Shown: one piece after another, positions 19,280 to 28,812 of the stretch
Layout: each line of letters begins with the position of its first letter
Numbering within the stretch: position 1 is the stretch's first letter
DNA from: an uncultured Lachnospiraceae bacterium
GTDB taxonomy: Bacteria; Bacillota; Clostridia; Lachnospirales; Lachnospiraceae
Length of the DNA: 64,000 bases
Reading direction: 5' to 3'
Assembly (NCBI GenBank): GCA_947589305.1
Contig: CANQAP010000003.1
Span: forward strand, 62,001 to 126,000
Made by a program: the position numbers and the translations under genes
The notes under the pieces: model-generated
Told to the model about the DNA's origin: nothing
The model's input: only the letters and a program-made list of their open reading frames with translations
Databases searched by the model: none

Positions 19280-20313
19280 TGTATATCTCCCCAGATTAAC
19301 TGTGTGCCGTTTGGAATCGCACGGCTCGCCGTCTTTCCCAATATCTTCTCGAAATCAACTGCAGGAATCTCTCCGGTCCCCGGTCTTTTTACCCAGATAT
19401 TATCCATGGTAAACGTGTCGCCTGCCTGAATATCGGCAATCGCAACCACGGTCGCAAAAGCGAAATCAATCGTTACCTGTTCCTCCGGCAACGCCTGCTT
19501 GACACCGCCCCGCATCATGGCGATCTCACGGCTGCCCTGAATCAAAGCTGCCAGTTCCGCACCGTCCATGGAGCAGATAATGTCCGGACCCGAACGATAT
19601 TTACTGTCGGTAAAATGTCGTTCCAAAATGCACGCGCCCAATGCCGTCGCCGCCAAACAGGCATTGTTATTCAGGCTATGATCCGATAAACCGATCACCG
19701 CGTTTGGAAACGCTTCCTGCAACTGTGTCATGGCTCCCAAGCGAATCCATTCCGGCTTCGTCGGATACAAATTCGTACAATGCAATAAGGCATATGGCAC
19801 TTGACAGCGTTCCAAAATACCCACCGCCTTTTGCACACTCGGGATATCATTCATCCCGGTCGAAAGGATCACCGGTTTCCCGAATCTTGCAATATGTTCG
19901 ATCAACGGATAATTATTACACTCTCCCGAGCCGATCTTATACGCCTGTACGTTCATCCGCTCCAAACGGTCCGCTGCCGCTCTGGAAAACGGTGTGCTGA
20001 TAAAGAGCATGCCTTTTTCTTCCACATACCGCTTCAATTCCGTCTCTTCCTCTTCCGTCAATGCACACCGTTTCATGATCTCGTAAATGGATACATCCGC
20101 GTTCCCCGGAATCACCTTCTTCGCGGCATCCGCCATCTCGTCTTCCACGATATGTGTCTGATGCTTGACCACTTCCGCTCCGGCTTTCGCTGCGGCATCC
20201 ACCATTTCTTTTGCCACTTCCAGATTGCCTTCATGATTGATGCCGATCTCCGCGATCACGAGCGGCGGCTGTGAAGGACCGATCATTCTGTTTCCGATCT
20301 GAAATTCTCTCAT
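19276..20313 (-). CDS. neuB: Nonulosonate synthase (NeuB/LegI type) with SAF domain
   Basis: 345 residues from the ATG at 20313 behind GAGGAGATACG. The TIM-barrel synthase part has [31 protein letters not shown], and ILSTGM. The last 60 residues form the antifreeze-like SAF domain ([17 protein letters not shown]). It condenses a ManNAc-type sugar with phosphoenolpyruvate. With neuC and neuA it makes a complete three-step route from UDP-GlcNAc to CMP-sialic acid if the substrates are the simple ones; genes for the extra legionaminate or pseudaminate steps are not in this window. Confidence 0.9.
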   Translation of the reverse strand: MREFQIGNRMIGPSQPPLVIAEIGINHEGNLEVAKEMVDAAAKAGAEVVKHQTHIVEDEMADAAKKVIPGNADVSIYEIMKRCALTEEEETELKRYVEEKGMLFISTPFSRAAADRLERMNVQAYKIGSGECNNYPLIEHIARFGKPVILSTGMNDIPSVQKAVGILERCQVPYALLHCTNLYPTKPEWIRLGAMTQLQEAFPNAVIGLSDHSLNNNACLAATALGACILERHFTDSKYRSGPDIICSMDGAELAALIQGSREIAMMRGGVKQALPEEQVTIDFAFATVVAIADIQAGDTFTMDNIWVKRPGTGEIPAVDFEKILGKTASRAIPNGTQLIWGDIQ

Positions 20314-20347
20314 CGTATCTCCTCTTTCATTCTGTATTGCCTGTATC

Positions 20348-22039
20348 TCAAGATTCCGTGTCATCTTTCCCGTGCAGCCAGTCGTGCAGCGTCATCACGG
20401 TAAATCCTTTCTTTTTTGCTCCGCCTTCCGTCGCATCGACCACCGGCATGGTCACATCCGGCTGTGTGATCCGCCGTTCCATCCATAGTCGGTAACGGAT
20501 AAACGCCTTACTGCTGCTGACTTTGCCTCCGTCGATCCCTTCGACCTTCTCATATCCAAAATCCGGCAATGTCTCCTGCAGGGTTCCGGTCGCATGATAA
20601 CGGGTTCCATCCAGTGCCAAATCCAAACCGACAAAGGCAATGGATGCCGCCCTCATCCGGATCGCCACATCCAGTGCGAGTGTGGCAACCGATCCGCCGC
20701 TGTCATAACATGTATATCCCTGTGCTTTGGCATACTCCGCAGCATAAGAATATCCCTGCTGACAGATCAGATATGTTTTACCCTGATACCGTCGGCTGAC
20801 TCTCCGGTCCGCACTTGCCAACAACAAAAACGGAATCGTCTGCCGTTCCAACCCTTCAATTTGTGGAAACATCTGCACATCCGAAGCAATCACATAATCA
20901 ATCGGTATCCCTTTTGTCAGCAACTGCCGGAATACGGTTCCGACTGCGATCAGAATCACATCATCCGGTTTATCTTTTAACTGATCCAGATTCTTATCCA
21001 ATGACGGACCGCCGGCTGCGATTACCACCCGTTTTCCTTCGATCATCGGTCGCAGTGCATCCACATACCCGTCGCAGCTTCGGATGTTCTCTCTGGTATT
21101 TTGGTAAAACAACCGCTCCACATCCTCGATCGCCGCTTTTCGGTAAAGAATGTCCGAAAACTGTTTCCGGATGTCCGCCTCCTGAAAACAGAACAATTCC
21201 GGTTCCCAACACACCAATTCCCGGTTTTCCCTGAGATCGCTGCCGATCCGGCGCCAATCCGGCTTCCATAAAATGCGGACGTGTTCCAAGATATCCCGTG
21301 CATCCTGACAGGACAACGAATGATATAAAATCCCGATATCCGGCTCCACGATGACCAGATCCATCTCCGGATACATCCGGAGCAGTTCCCGAATATGATA
21401 CGCCATACCCCAGCCGATCACCAGATACCGCTCCTCTTCCAAACGGTAAACCCGCTCCGCGAACAGCCGTGCCTCCTCGATCGGGTTAACATTGCTGCAA
21501 AGATAGCGTCTGTCCGTACCGGATGCGACCGCTAACGTGAAACAGCCGATCGTAGTCGGTTCCAGTGCATACTTCGTACTGTCATCCTTGACAGATGCCG
21601 CATCGGATGGATAACGGCGTATCGCACCCGCCAGTCGAGGATCCTGTATCCCCAATGCCGACAGATTCTGTGTCAGCCATTCCTCCCGTATGATCGGGAT
21701 CTCTAATGCCAAAATGGCATTCTGCATATCCTGTAGAGACGGCAGTAGTAACTGCTCATAAAAATCCGCCATTAATACAAAATCCTGTTCTTCCTGTGCC
21801 TTCGCGATCTGCTTCATCTCGGATAAGAGTGCTTCCTGTTCCCACGGCAAGCCTCCGGACTGTAGATATGGGTATCCTTGTGCAAACTCTGAGAGGCTGC
21901 CTGTCAGACAAGCCGTGACTTTCGACATCTGCGTGACCATTCTATGCGGATTCTGAATCCGGACCGCACGGACCAACTCTCGGATCGCATCCATAGTCTC
22001 CACATTCTTCCAATATAAATCTCTCAGAATTTCTTCCAT
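20348..22039 (-). CDS. Motility accessory factor (Maf/DUF115) flagellin glycosyltransferase
   Basis: 563 residues from the ATG at 22039, nine bases after AAGGAG. The DUF115 core (about residues 330-520) has [19 protein letters not shown] and the nucleotide-fold strand [10 protein letters not shown]. Maf proteins attach nonulosonic acids to flagellin, and this one lies just ahead of neuB. Residues about 1-115 form a separate helical domain with [14 protein letters not shown] that resembles the small protein encoded at 23945-24214. Confidence 0.87.
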   Translation of the reverse strand: MEEILRDLYWKNVETMDAIRELVRAVRIQNPHRMVTQMSKVTACLTGSLSEFAQGYPYLQSGGLPWEQEALLSEMKQIAKAQEEQDFVLMADFYEQLLLPSLQDMQNAILALEIPIIREEWLTQNLSALGIQDPRLAGAIRRYPSDAASVKDDSTKYALEPTTIGCFTLAVASGTDRRYLCSNVNPIEEARLFAERVYRLEEERYLVIGWGMAYHIRELLRMYPEMDLVIVEPDIGILYHSLSCQDARDILEHVRILWKPDWRRIGSDLRENRELVCWEPELFCFQEADIRKQFSDILYRKAAIEDVERLFYQNTRENIRSCDGYVDALRPMIEGKRVVIAAGGPSLDKNLDQLKDKPDDVILIAVGTVFRQLLTKGIPIDYVIASDVQMFPQIEGLERQTIPFLLLASADRRVSRRYQGKTYLICQQGYSYAAEYAKAQGYTCYDSGGSVATLALDVAIRMRAASIAFVGLDLALDGTRYHATGTLQETLPDFGYEKVEGIDGGKVSSSKAFIRYRLWMERRITQPDVTMPVVDATEGGAKKKGFTVMTLHDWLHGKDDTES

Positions 22040-22061
22040 ACCGGTACTCTCCTTGCGGCTT

Positions 22062-23915
22062 TTATTCAAATCCATAGGTATCGTTGATCTGTCGCATGAC
22101 CGCATTCCATGTCGGCAGCAGTTCCTCTACCGCACCCAATAATCCCTCTAAATAAGTCTGCATCTTCCCATACAGGCGGATGCTTTCCTGTTCCAGATTT
22201 TCATCTGCCTCCAACAGATCGTCATTTAAAGTGATGTCCGTTTCGATCATACGCTTGACCAGCATCAGCATACCTTCTTTTTCCGCTACCATCTGCGTGA
22301 TCGCGTCCAATTTTTTATCGATGGCTCTCAGTTCACTCGCCTGATAATTTCCCCGTTTTAATAAAAAGACCGCCCGCTGCGTCCAACCAATACCGTCCTT
22401 TAATTTCCGCCGGAGGCTTTTGAAAAACAGATACATATCCTTGATTTCCCAATACAGATCCGCCTTTTCTTCCATACTGTCCCATACTGTCGGCACTTGG
22501 TCTAACAAAGCTCTGACATCGCATTCTTTCTTACAATAGGTATCAACTGCTTCCTGCAGTGTCATCTGTACCGCGCCGTTTAGCTTTGCACCGCCTTCGG
22601 TCGCATTGATCACCGTCTGTTCCTTTAATTCCGGAATCTTTAAATTATACCAATCAATGTAGCTTTTGAAATCCGAACGCGTCATGATTTTTCCGCCATT
22701 GTACGCATCGACCGCCATCAGGTGAAACGGCAGATCCTGTTCCGTCAATGTTCCCATACCTGCGTGCGCTTTCGTATCCGTAAAGGCAAGATCCTGTCCG
22801 ATCAGAATAATGGTCTTAAATCCCAGATTTACGCCGATCTGAAAACAAACCGTCGCAACCGAGCCGCCTCCGTCAAAAAAATCTACCTGATGCCCCCGAT
22901 CCCGAAAGAGCCGCTGGATAAAATCGCTGGTCGTAGACAGATAAATCGGCATGAAATCTTCTACTAATTCCAACGCCTTATAATTGGAATCCGTAGAGAT
23001 CAACATTGGCATCCCTTTTAATTCCTGCCGTGTAAAATGAACCAGTTCCTTTCTGGCATCCACGGTACATGCGATATCCGGTACAATACCCCGCTCCAAG
23101 AGAAAATTCAATGCCGTATCGACCGCGACAATGACCGCTCTGCCCTTTGCCTGCTTTAAAACATCGACGTTCTTTTCCAAGGACGGTCCCGCCGCCACCA
23201 CGATATACGGAACATCCTTCGGGAACACGTCCTGCAGGCTGTCCAATGCCTTTGCATCCATCATCCAGCGAAGTGCCTGAATCTCGTTCTGCAGACCTAC
23301 TTGCGCCAATATGATCAGGGTATTCATTTCCGCTTCATAATTATTCATCATGCGTTCGTAAACGGTACACACGGTCTGAAAGGATTCACGAAACAGAGAT
23401 TTGTATTTTGACAAACTGACGAAACGATGCAGCCGCCAGTTATGATAATTGATTTCTTCATATAACAGCTTTTCTAACCGGTCTCCGTTTAGCCCTTCCA
23501 CGAAAATCATGAGCTTGGAATCTTCGATCAGTTCCCGTATGTCGTATTCTTCCAGCACCTTACGAAAGATCTCGACCGACGGTTCATACACAATACACTT
23601 ATTCATCGGGCAGTCTTCCGAGCAGAGAGTCCTCACAACCTCGATCTGTCCCATTCCAAACAAAACAACGGCGCTGTCTCCCCATTTTTCTTCAAATTGA
23701 TCCGCAAACCGGTTCGCTTCATGCGACGGATGATAGGTGCTTCCTAACGGTATGACGGTTTCGCCGTCTAGGACCGCAAGGAATTTTTCACCGTCCAGAG
23801 CGTCGCCTACCAGCACCGTAAGCGGATCTCCCTGCGGTTCCCATGCTTGAAGCGCCTCATACAGTTCCGGACGTATCTCTTCTAATTTCATCAGATTTTG
23901 TTCATAAATGGACAT
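22062..23915 (-). CDS. Second Maf-type (DUF115) flagellin glycosyltransferase
   Basis: 617 residues from the ATG at 23915, behind GAGGTG. DUF115 core with VVAAGPSLEKNVDVL, DIACTVDARKE, DGGGSVATVCFQIG and IILIGQDLAF, then NATEGGAKLNG, and a C-terminal helical extension (about 470-617). It is only distantly similar to the downstream Maf. Two Maf proteins may glycosylate different sites, or serve the two flagellins. The gap to the next Maf gene is 22 bp. Confidence 0.87.
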   Translation of the reverse strand: MSIYEQNLMKLEEIRPELYEALQAWEPQGDPLTVLVGDALDGEKFLAVLDGETVIPLGSTYHPSHEANRFADQFEEKWGDSAVVLFGMGQIEVVRTLCSEDCPMNKCIVYEPSVEIFRKVLEEYDIRELIEDSKLMIFVEGLNGDRLEKLLYEEINYHNWRLHRFVSLSKYKSLFRESFQTVCTVYERMMNNYEAEMNTLIILAQVGLQNEIQALRWMMDAKALDSLQDVFPKDVPYIVVAAGPSLEKNVDVLKQAKGRAVIVAVDTALNFLLERGIVPDIACTVDARKELVHFTRQELKGMPMLISTDSNYKALELVEDFMPIYLSTTSDFIQRLFRDRGHQVDFFDGGGSVATVCFQIGVNLGFKTIILIGQDLAFTDTKAHAGMGTLTEQDLPFHLMAVDAYNGGKIMTRSDFKSYIDWYNLKIPELKEQTVINATEGGAKLNGAVQMTLQEAVDTYCKKECDVRALLDQVPTVWDSMEEKADLYWEIKDMYLFFKSLRRKLKDGIGWTQRAVFLLKRGNYQASELRAIDKKLDAITQMVAEKEGMLMLVKRMIETDITLNDDLLEADENLEQESIRLYGKMQTYLEGLLGAVEELLPTWNAVMRQINDTYGFE

Positions 23916-23944
23916 GGATTCACCTCTTATTTCCTGTAATCTTA

Positions 23945-24214
23945 TCATTCTTCGGCAAGAAAGGCATCTGCGATGTCAAACGACAGGACATCTGCAAGCA
24001 GGACATAATCCTGAAGTTCCATCGCTTCCATCACGCTCTTTAACGCCATCATATACTCCTGCTGCCTGTCCTGTGACAGCGTCGGTGCAAATGTGGTCAG
24101 CTCCCGTATCAATTCTTTTAATTTTTCACTTCCCTCACCCGCCCGATTCTGATAGTAAAGGTCTGATAATTCCTGTATATGTGCCAATAATAACTGTTTT
24201 GCCTGATCGTTCAT
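23945..24214 (-). CDS. Small helical protein resembling the N-terminal domain of the adjacent Maf
   Basis: 89 residues from the ATG at 24214 (GGAG eight bases upstream; an ATG at 24220 is also possible). It is all-helical and acidic, with no membrane segment. Its end, MELQDYVLLADVLSFDI, is similar to [18 protein letters not shown] in the 563-residue Maf. It is 29 bp ahead of the second Maf gene and just after the flagellin terminator. It may be an adaptor or chaperone that pairs with the glycosyltransferases (inference); a FliT-like role is the alternative. Confidence 0.75.
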   Translation of the reverse strand: MNDQAKQLLLAHIQELSDLYYQNRAGEGSEKLKELIRELTTFAPTLSQDRQQEYMMALKSVMEAMELQDYVLLADVLSFDIADAFLAEE

Positions 24215-24249
24215 GTTCATTTCTCCGCTCTTCTCAATATCCCTAGATA

Positions 24250-24277
24250 CAAATAAAGCTGACCCAAAGGGCCAGCC
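24250..24277 (-). terminator. Terminator after the short flagellin gene
   Basis: On the minus strand GCTGGCCC-TTT-GGGTCAGC forms an eight-pair stem (one G-T) followed by TTTATTT. Some read-through may feed the glycosylation genes, as no promoter is obvious between the hairpin and 24214. Confidence 0.8.
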
Positions 24278-24300
24278 CTATTTGCAATAATCTTATGTGA

Positions 24301-25092
24301 TTACTGAAGTAATGATAATACACCTTGGTTAGACTGATTAGCCTGAGCCAACATAGACTGTGCAGCCTGCTGTACAATCTGTGATTTACTGTAGTTAACC
24401 ATTTCAGAAGCCATATCGGTATCACGGATACGAGATTCAGCATCTGTCAGGTTCTCAGCATAGTTCTGCAAGTTGTTCACCGTATAATCCAAACGGTTCT
24501 GAACAGCACCCAATTTAGAACGCTGAGCGGATACATCTTTGATTGCTTTCTGTACAGCGGAAATTGTCTTGCTAGCAGTAGAATGTGCGCCTACGCTCTT
24601 TGTAGCTAACGTTACGTTAACTTTTACGGTAATCTTCATCTCGTCGCCATTGTTAGCACCAATCTGAAGATATCCTGTGAAGGACTTCAGTTCCTTACCG
24701 TTGAACTTCGCGCGAGAAGCGATTGCCTTTAACTCTTCATCCAACTGATCCATTTCATCCTGAATCGTAGTACGATCTTCTGACTCATTGACATCGTTGG
24801 CTGCCTTAACTGCCAGCTCTTCCATTCTCTGAAGGATAGAGTGCATCTCGTTCATGTTACCTTCTGCAGTCTGGATTAGGGAAATACCATCCTCTGCGTT
24901 GCTGACTGCCTGATTCAGACCACGAATCTGAGCTCTCATCTTCTCTGAAATAGAAAGTCCTGCTGCATCATCTGCTGCTCTGTTTACTCTGTAGCCGGAA
25001 GCCAACTTCTCAGAAGACTTCTTAACTACCTTGACATTCTGTCCCAGCATTCTGTTTGTGTTGTTTGCCTGCAAATTGTGTTGTACTACCAT
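24301..25092 (-). CDS. Short flagellin
   Basis: 263 residues, about the minimum for a flagellin: N-terminal D0/D1 helices (NLQANNTNRMLGQN, SGYRVNRAADDAAGLSISEK) join the C-terminal D1/D0 helices through a short loop, with almost no D2/D3 region. The loop near residues 145-180 (TVKVNVTLATKSVGAHSTAS) is Ser/Thr-rich and offers glycosylation sites. The C-terminus ends in the usual QSMLAQANQSNQGVLSLLQ. The gene has a sigma-28-type promoter, a leader with CsrA-like hairpin, and a terminator of its own, and it lies between the glycosylation operon and the filament-cap genes. Confidence 0.95.
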   Translation of the reverse strand: MVVQHNLQANNTNRMLGQNVKVVKKSSEKLASGYRVNRAADDAAGLSISEKMRAQIRGLNQAVSNAEDGISLIQTAEGNMNEMHSILQRMEELAVKAANDVNESEDRTTIQDEMDQLDEELKAIASRAKFNGKELKSFTGYLQIGANNGDEMKITVKVNVTLATKSVGAHSTASKTISAVQKAIKDVSAQRSKLGAVQNRLDYTVNNLQNYAENLTDAESRIRDTDMASEMVNYSKSQIVQQAAQSMLAQANQSNQGVLSLLQ

Positions 25093-25100
25093 AATAATTC

Positions 25101-25133
25101 CTCCTTGAATATAATGGCGCGTCCCTGCACCAT
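25101..25133 (-). promoter_or_regulatory. CsrA-type hairpin and Shine-Dalgarno of the flagellin leader
   Basis: In the transcript AUGGUGC and GCGCCAU pair (7 bp, one U-G) around the hexaloop AGGGAC. The GGA in a hexaloop matches the CsrA ligand ARGGAU well. Six bases later comes the Shine-Dalgarno AAGGAGG, a second GGA. This is the two-site layout known for CsrA control of hag in Bacillus subtilis. A further GAAA-tetraloop hairpin (ACGC/GCGT) lies at 25140-25151. Confidence 0.6.
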
Positions 25134-25189
25134 GTACTAACGCTTTCGCGTCGTGATTAGTTTCAGGTTTCTCAACCCTTGTATTATAT

Positions 25190-25216
25190 ATATCGGATGG
25201 TTTTTCCGATACTTAA
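25190..25216 (-). promoter_or_regulatory. Sigma-28-type promoter of the short flagellin gene
   Basis: TTAAGTAT, 11 bases, TCCGATAT, compared with the consensus TAAAGTTT-N11-GCCGATAA. The start would give a leader of about 90 bases. TATCGG and CCGATA also form an inverted repeat around the spacer. Confidence 0.7.
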
Positions 25217-25234
25217 TACCTAATTTTAATTTTT

Positions 25235-25717
25235 TTATTTTTTTTGATCCAGAAAATACGAATCCGCCGTCTGGGTGTTCGACATGGACTTATAATATGT
25301 GCTTGCCACCTTACTGGTCGTCTTGATCTGCCGCAGTTCTTTCTGCTGTGTTGCAAATTTCACTTCCAGTTTTGCCTTGTTGCGTTCCTCGACCGCCTGA
25401 ATCTCCACACTCATATCGGTGCATTTCCGGATCAACTGCTGCAACGTCTGTATGTTCGCCGCATAACGATCCCGATTCTGCTTCACTTCCGTCTCAATCT
25501 CCTGAAATACCGAATGAAATCCATGATCCAGTTCTTCCAACTGATTGAGCAGAGCGTCCTTTTCGTCTAATGTCGCTTCAAACGCATCCAAGTCAAAAGC
25601 ATCCGCCTCCGCCAGTTCCGTCTGCCGACGGCATGCCTCCAATAAGGCTTGCAGCACCGATACTTTTTTAGTCAGCGATTCTTCCAGTATCGTCAGATAA
25701 TTTGAAACATCTTTCAT
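25235..25717 (-). CDS. Coiled-coil flagellar chaperone-like protein (FliT/FlgN type)
   Basis: 160 residues, almost entirely helical, with heptads through about residues 5-130 (LTILEESLTKKVSVLQALLE). It is 20 bp after fliS, the position of fliT in Bacillus, so a FliT-type chaperone for FliD is the best guess. The C-terminus (STYYKSMSNTQTADSYFLDQ) is typical of clostridial proteins of this size next to fliS. FlgN is already encoded at 34707-35222. Confidence 0.7.
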   Translation of the reverse strand: MKDVSNYLTILEESLTKKVSVLQALLEACRRQTELAEADAFDLDAFEATLDEKDALLNQLEELDHGFHSVFQEIETEVKQNRDRYAANIQTLQQLIRKCTDMSVEIQAVEERNKAKLEVKFATQQKELRQIKTTSKVASTYYKSMSNTQTADSYFLDQKK

Positions 25718-25737
25718 GCCCTATCCCTTTCCATCCG

Positions 25738-26118
25738 TTACATCCTCGGATCCTTTGCCGTCCGCATGACCTGTTTCCACACATCCCGCATATCCCGAAG
25801 CTGGTTTAACGCTTCTTCCAAAATCTCCGTATCCTTTTTCATATTCGCCTGAACCAACGTGCGAAAGATATAATCGTAGATCACGTCAAACTCTTCCGCT
25901 ACTTTATAATCGTGATTTAAGGTCGTCTGTAACTCGACCACGATATTCCGCGCCTTCTGAATATTCCGGTTCGCCTTCTCGTAATCTTTGTTCTCGATCG
26001 CTCCCATTGCGATATTGCAGAATTTGATCGCGCCTTCATATAACATCAACGTCAGTTCCGCCGGAGATGCCGTCTCTACTTTTCTTGCACCATATGCTTT
26101 TGCAGCATTACTTACCAT
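25738..26118 (-). CDS. fliS: Flagellin export chaperone FliS
   Basis: 126 residues, start behind GAGGTGG. The four-helix FliS pattern is complete: YGARKVETASPAELTLMLYE, then ENKDYEKANRNIQKARNIV and a C-terminal LRDMRDVWKQVM. It binds the C-terminal helix of flagellin in the cytosol and delivers it to the export gate. It lies 28 bp after fliD. Confidence 0.94.
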   Translation of the reverse strand: MVSNAAKAYGARKVETASPAELTLMLYEGAIKFCNIAMGAIENKDYEKANRNIQKARNIVVELQTTLNHDYKVAEEFDVIYDYIFRTLVQANMKKDTEILEEALNQLRDMRDVWKQVMRTAKDPRM

Positions 26119-26146
26119 ATGTCGTCCACCTCAACCTGTTCATCAT

Positions 26147-28168
26147 TTAGCCAAAGAAGCCGGAAAGGCTGGATGAGTTCGCCTGTATCTGCGCCATGGC
26201 GGCTTCCATCTTGCCAAACTGCTTATAATACCGGTCTTCCGCTTTGTTCATCTTGTCCTGAAGCTGTTTGATCTTGGTATCATAATCTTTGATCTCTTTA
26301 TCCATCAGTTTATCTTCAAAGAAGCTCATGGAACTCTTATAGTCCGAAGATTTGATATATGTCTTTTGGAAACTGCTATACAAATCTTTTCCTAGCTGCG
26401 TCAGCGTCTCGATCAGTGCATCCGGATTCTCTTCAAGGGCGGCACGCAGCTTGTTATCCATATCCGCATATTCCGCATCATCCGCATCGCCTTCGATATG
26501 GAGCATGCCGTACTCGTTCCACTTACCAGTTGTGATTCCGAAGCTGGCAAGAGAATACCGCTTCGTCGTACCGTCCGAATTCGTATAGGTAATGGATTTA
26601 TTCAATGTACTACGCATCGTAGACAGAAAACCGCTGATGGTATCGTCACGGCGAAGCAATGAGGCTTTGATCTTGTCTTCCCATTCCTTGACTTCATCAT
26701 CCGACATTGCTTCCTTATCGTCATCGGAGAGCATATTATATTCTTTTGCACTATCTGCGTTGTAAAGAGCGTTCATCTCTTTGATCAGGTCATTGTACTC
26801 TTTTACAAAGTCCTTGATCGCATTATAGACCGCATCCGTATCATTTGAAACCGTAAGTTTGATCGGTTCGTCTTTCATCCTGCCGTTTGCATCTTCTACT
26901 TCCGTCACATCATTCACCGTGAAATTCAATCCGTTCAGACTGAATTCATTAGAGGACTGTTGGAAGGTGGCACCGTTATATACGATGATCGCATCCTGCG
27001 CATCCACCTTTGTCGAAGAACCGGCATCCAATCCTAAGACCGAAAGGGCATTTTCATCGCTGGCTGTCAGTTCAAAATCGAACGCCTCTCCGGATTCCGT
27101 TGAGTTGATAAAGAAACGTCCCTGCTTCTGATCGTAACTTGCCGTTACGCCCATCTTTGAGAATTGAGCCGCCAAGCTGGAAAGTGTCGTCGTCTGATCG
27201 ATCGTATAGGTATATTCTTTGGCATCGGCGCCCTGTCCGACTTTCAGTGTAAACGTCGTGCCGTTTGCAATCCCCATATCCGTCAACTTCGTCGAACCCG
27301 TAACCGCCGCTTCCGTGTCTGACACGCTCTCGGTATTGTACGCGTTATTCATCGTCAGGATATTCTCGCCAAGATCGGACAACTGCTTGCTGACAACCAC
27401 ACCCTTTTCGCTGATGCCAAGGGCTTTTGCCGACTCTGAATCAGTAGCCGTTAATGTGTAATCTACGCCGTTTTTATAGCCGGTCACATTACCTTCGGCA
27501 TCTTTTTCCGCTTCCGCCGTATTGTTGACGAACTGCAAAGCACCCTTTGCGGCATTGTACGATACTTCCATATCAATGCCTTTTTCTTTCAGCGACTGAT
27601 TCATATTATCGATCATGCTCTGTAAAGTGCCGTCAGCGCCAACCTGAGCAGTGATCGTTTCGGTGACTGTCTCTTCTGAACCGTCTTCTCTGGTAACCGT
27701 ATACGAAACATCAAAGCTCTTGCCGTTCAGATCTACTGCATAACCTTTTGCATCACGCAGATCACTCACCTGCACATTGGCATCGTCCGCCGCATGATAT
27801 GTGGTTGACTTATAGGCTTTTCCACGCAGATCGGCACCCGTCAGATACGCGGAACGGGCAACCTGTTTCACCGAAATCGTATGCGATCCGGTCACTGCGT
27901 TGTTGCTGGATTTTACCGTAATCTTGGAATTGTTCGAAGCCTCAACTTTCTTTGCCTTGTAGGTGCTGACAGATTGAAACTTACTCAACGCACCCGTATA
28001 GAAATTCTTTAACTTTGTATTTAAAGAAGACCAAGCCTCTTTTTTCCACTGTAGCTTTTTCTGCTCCTGTTGGGCATTCTCTACTTTTGTTTTATGTCCA
28101 CTGATCAACTGGCTGATAATGGTTTCCGTATCCAGTCCGGACACCAAGCCGGTCATTCGCATTGTCAT
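26147..28168 (-). CDS. fliD: Flagellar filament cap protein FliD
   Basis: 673 residues, start ATG behind AGGAGGG. The N-terminal MRMTGLVSGLDTETIISQL and coiled-coil ends (C-terminal YDTKIKQLQDKMNKAEDRYY) are typical; the middle is the variable head domain. It is longer than the 500-residue Bacillus protein. It sits 11 bp after flaG. Confidence 0.95.
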   Translation of the reverse strand: MTMRMTGLVSGLDTETIISQLISGHKTKVENAQQEQKKLQWKKEAWSSLNTKLKNFYTGALSKFQSVSTYKAKKVEASNNSKITVKSSNNAVTGSHTISVKQVARSAYLTGADLRGKAYKSTTYHAADDANVQVSDLRDAKGYAVDLNGKSFDVSYTVTREDGSEETVTETITAQVGADGTLQSMIDNMNQSLKEKGIDMEVSYNAAKGALQFVNNTAEAEKDAEGNVTGYKNGVDYTLTATDSESAKALGISEKGVVVSKQLSDLGENILTMNNAYNTESVSDTEAAVTGSTKLTDMGIANGTTFTLKVGQGADAKEYTYTIDQTTTLSSLAAQFSKMGVTASYDQKQGRFFINSTESGEAFDFELTASDENALSVLGLDAGSSTKVDAQDAIIVYNGATFQQSSNEFSLNGLNFTVNDVTEVEDANGRMKDEPIKLTVSNDTDAVYNAIKDFVKEYNDLIKEMNALYNADSAKEYNMLSDDDKEAMSDDEVKEWEDKIKASLLRRDDTISGFLSTMRSTLNKSITYTNSDGTTKRYSLASFGITTGKWNEYGMLHIEGDADDAEYADMDNKLRAALEENPDALIETLTQLGKDLYSSFQKTYIKSSDYKSSMSFFEDKLMDKEIKDYDTKIKQLQDKMNKAEDRYYKQFGKMEAAMAQIQANSSSLSGFFG

Positions 28169-28179
28169 AACAATCCCTC

Positions 28180-28638
28180 CTATCTCTTTTCATCCACTAG
28201 GATACCCGCCAATTCCAATGTCTTTGCGATCATATCCAACGTCTTCTCCGGCGGTATCTCGCGGATCACCTCTCCGGTCGCCTGATCCAAAACCTTAATT
28301 GAAATCCGCTTTGTCGCCTCATGATAAGAAAACTGACATTCGGTGTGTGTCGGACGTATCTTTGTGTTGATATCACGGAGAGCATTTTCCACTTTCTCCT
28401 TTGATACTTCCTGAATCGGAACACCTTCTCCGAGCATCTGTTCCTGCTCTTCCGGATATGCGGTCCCGTTCCCGTTATTGTTACTGTTACCACTCTGTGT
28501 TGGCTTTGCTACCCGTACATATGTCTCCGCAACCGGAGTAGTAGTCTGTACGCTTGTAACTTCCGGCGTAGCCGTTTTTGTATTGATATTACGGATGCTG
28601 CTGGATGCTACACTTGATTCGATTCCACCAATTCCCAT
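28180..28638 (-). CDS. flaG: FlaG family protein
   Basis: 152 residues from the ATG at 28638, six bases after GGAGGTG (an ATG just before that sequence is not used). The Ser/Thr/Asn-rich N-terminal half is variable. The conserved FlaG region (about 75-152) shows the pattern CQFSYHEATKRISIKVLDQ and IREIPPEKTLDMIAKTLEL. FlaG affects filament length in other bacteria. First gene of the flaG-fliD-fliS-fliT-like unit. Confidence 0.92.
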   Translation of the reverse strand: MGIGGIESSVASSSIRNINTKTATPEVTSVQTTTPVAETYVRVAKPTQSGNSNNNGNGTAYPEEQEQMLGEGVPIQEVSKEKVENALRDINTKIRPTHTECQFSYHEATKRISIKVLDQATGEVIREIPPEKTLDMIAKTLELAGILVDEKR

Positions 28639-28713
28639 ATCTTTCACCTCCATGTGAATCTCTGTCTTATTGTTCCTTCAATAAAATAGTATATAAAGCT
28701 ACCGCTAACTACT

Positions 28714-28740
28714 ATATCGACTACATTCATGAATATCTTA
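28714..28740 (-). promoter_or_regulatory. Sigma-28-like promoter of flaG-fliD-fliS
   Basis: TAAGATAT, 11 bases, GTCGATAT. The -10 is close to consensus, the -35 less so. It lies 75 bp ahead of flaG. Confidence 0.5.
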
Positions 28741-28773
28741 ACACATTTTTTCTTTTTTTCAAATATTTGGTAT

Positions 28774-28812
28774 GAAAAAAACGATTGAAAGGAGTTGTTT
28801 TACAACAACCCC
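28774..28812 (-). terminator. Hairpin overlapping the csrA stop codon, probable terminator
   Basis: GGGGTTGTT and AACAACTCC (nine pairs, one G-T) close a GTAA loop that includes part of the csrA stop codon; a run of seven T follows eight bases later. It would end the flgM-to-csrA transcript. Confidence 0.55.
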
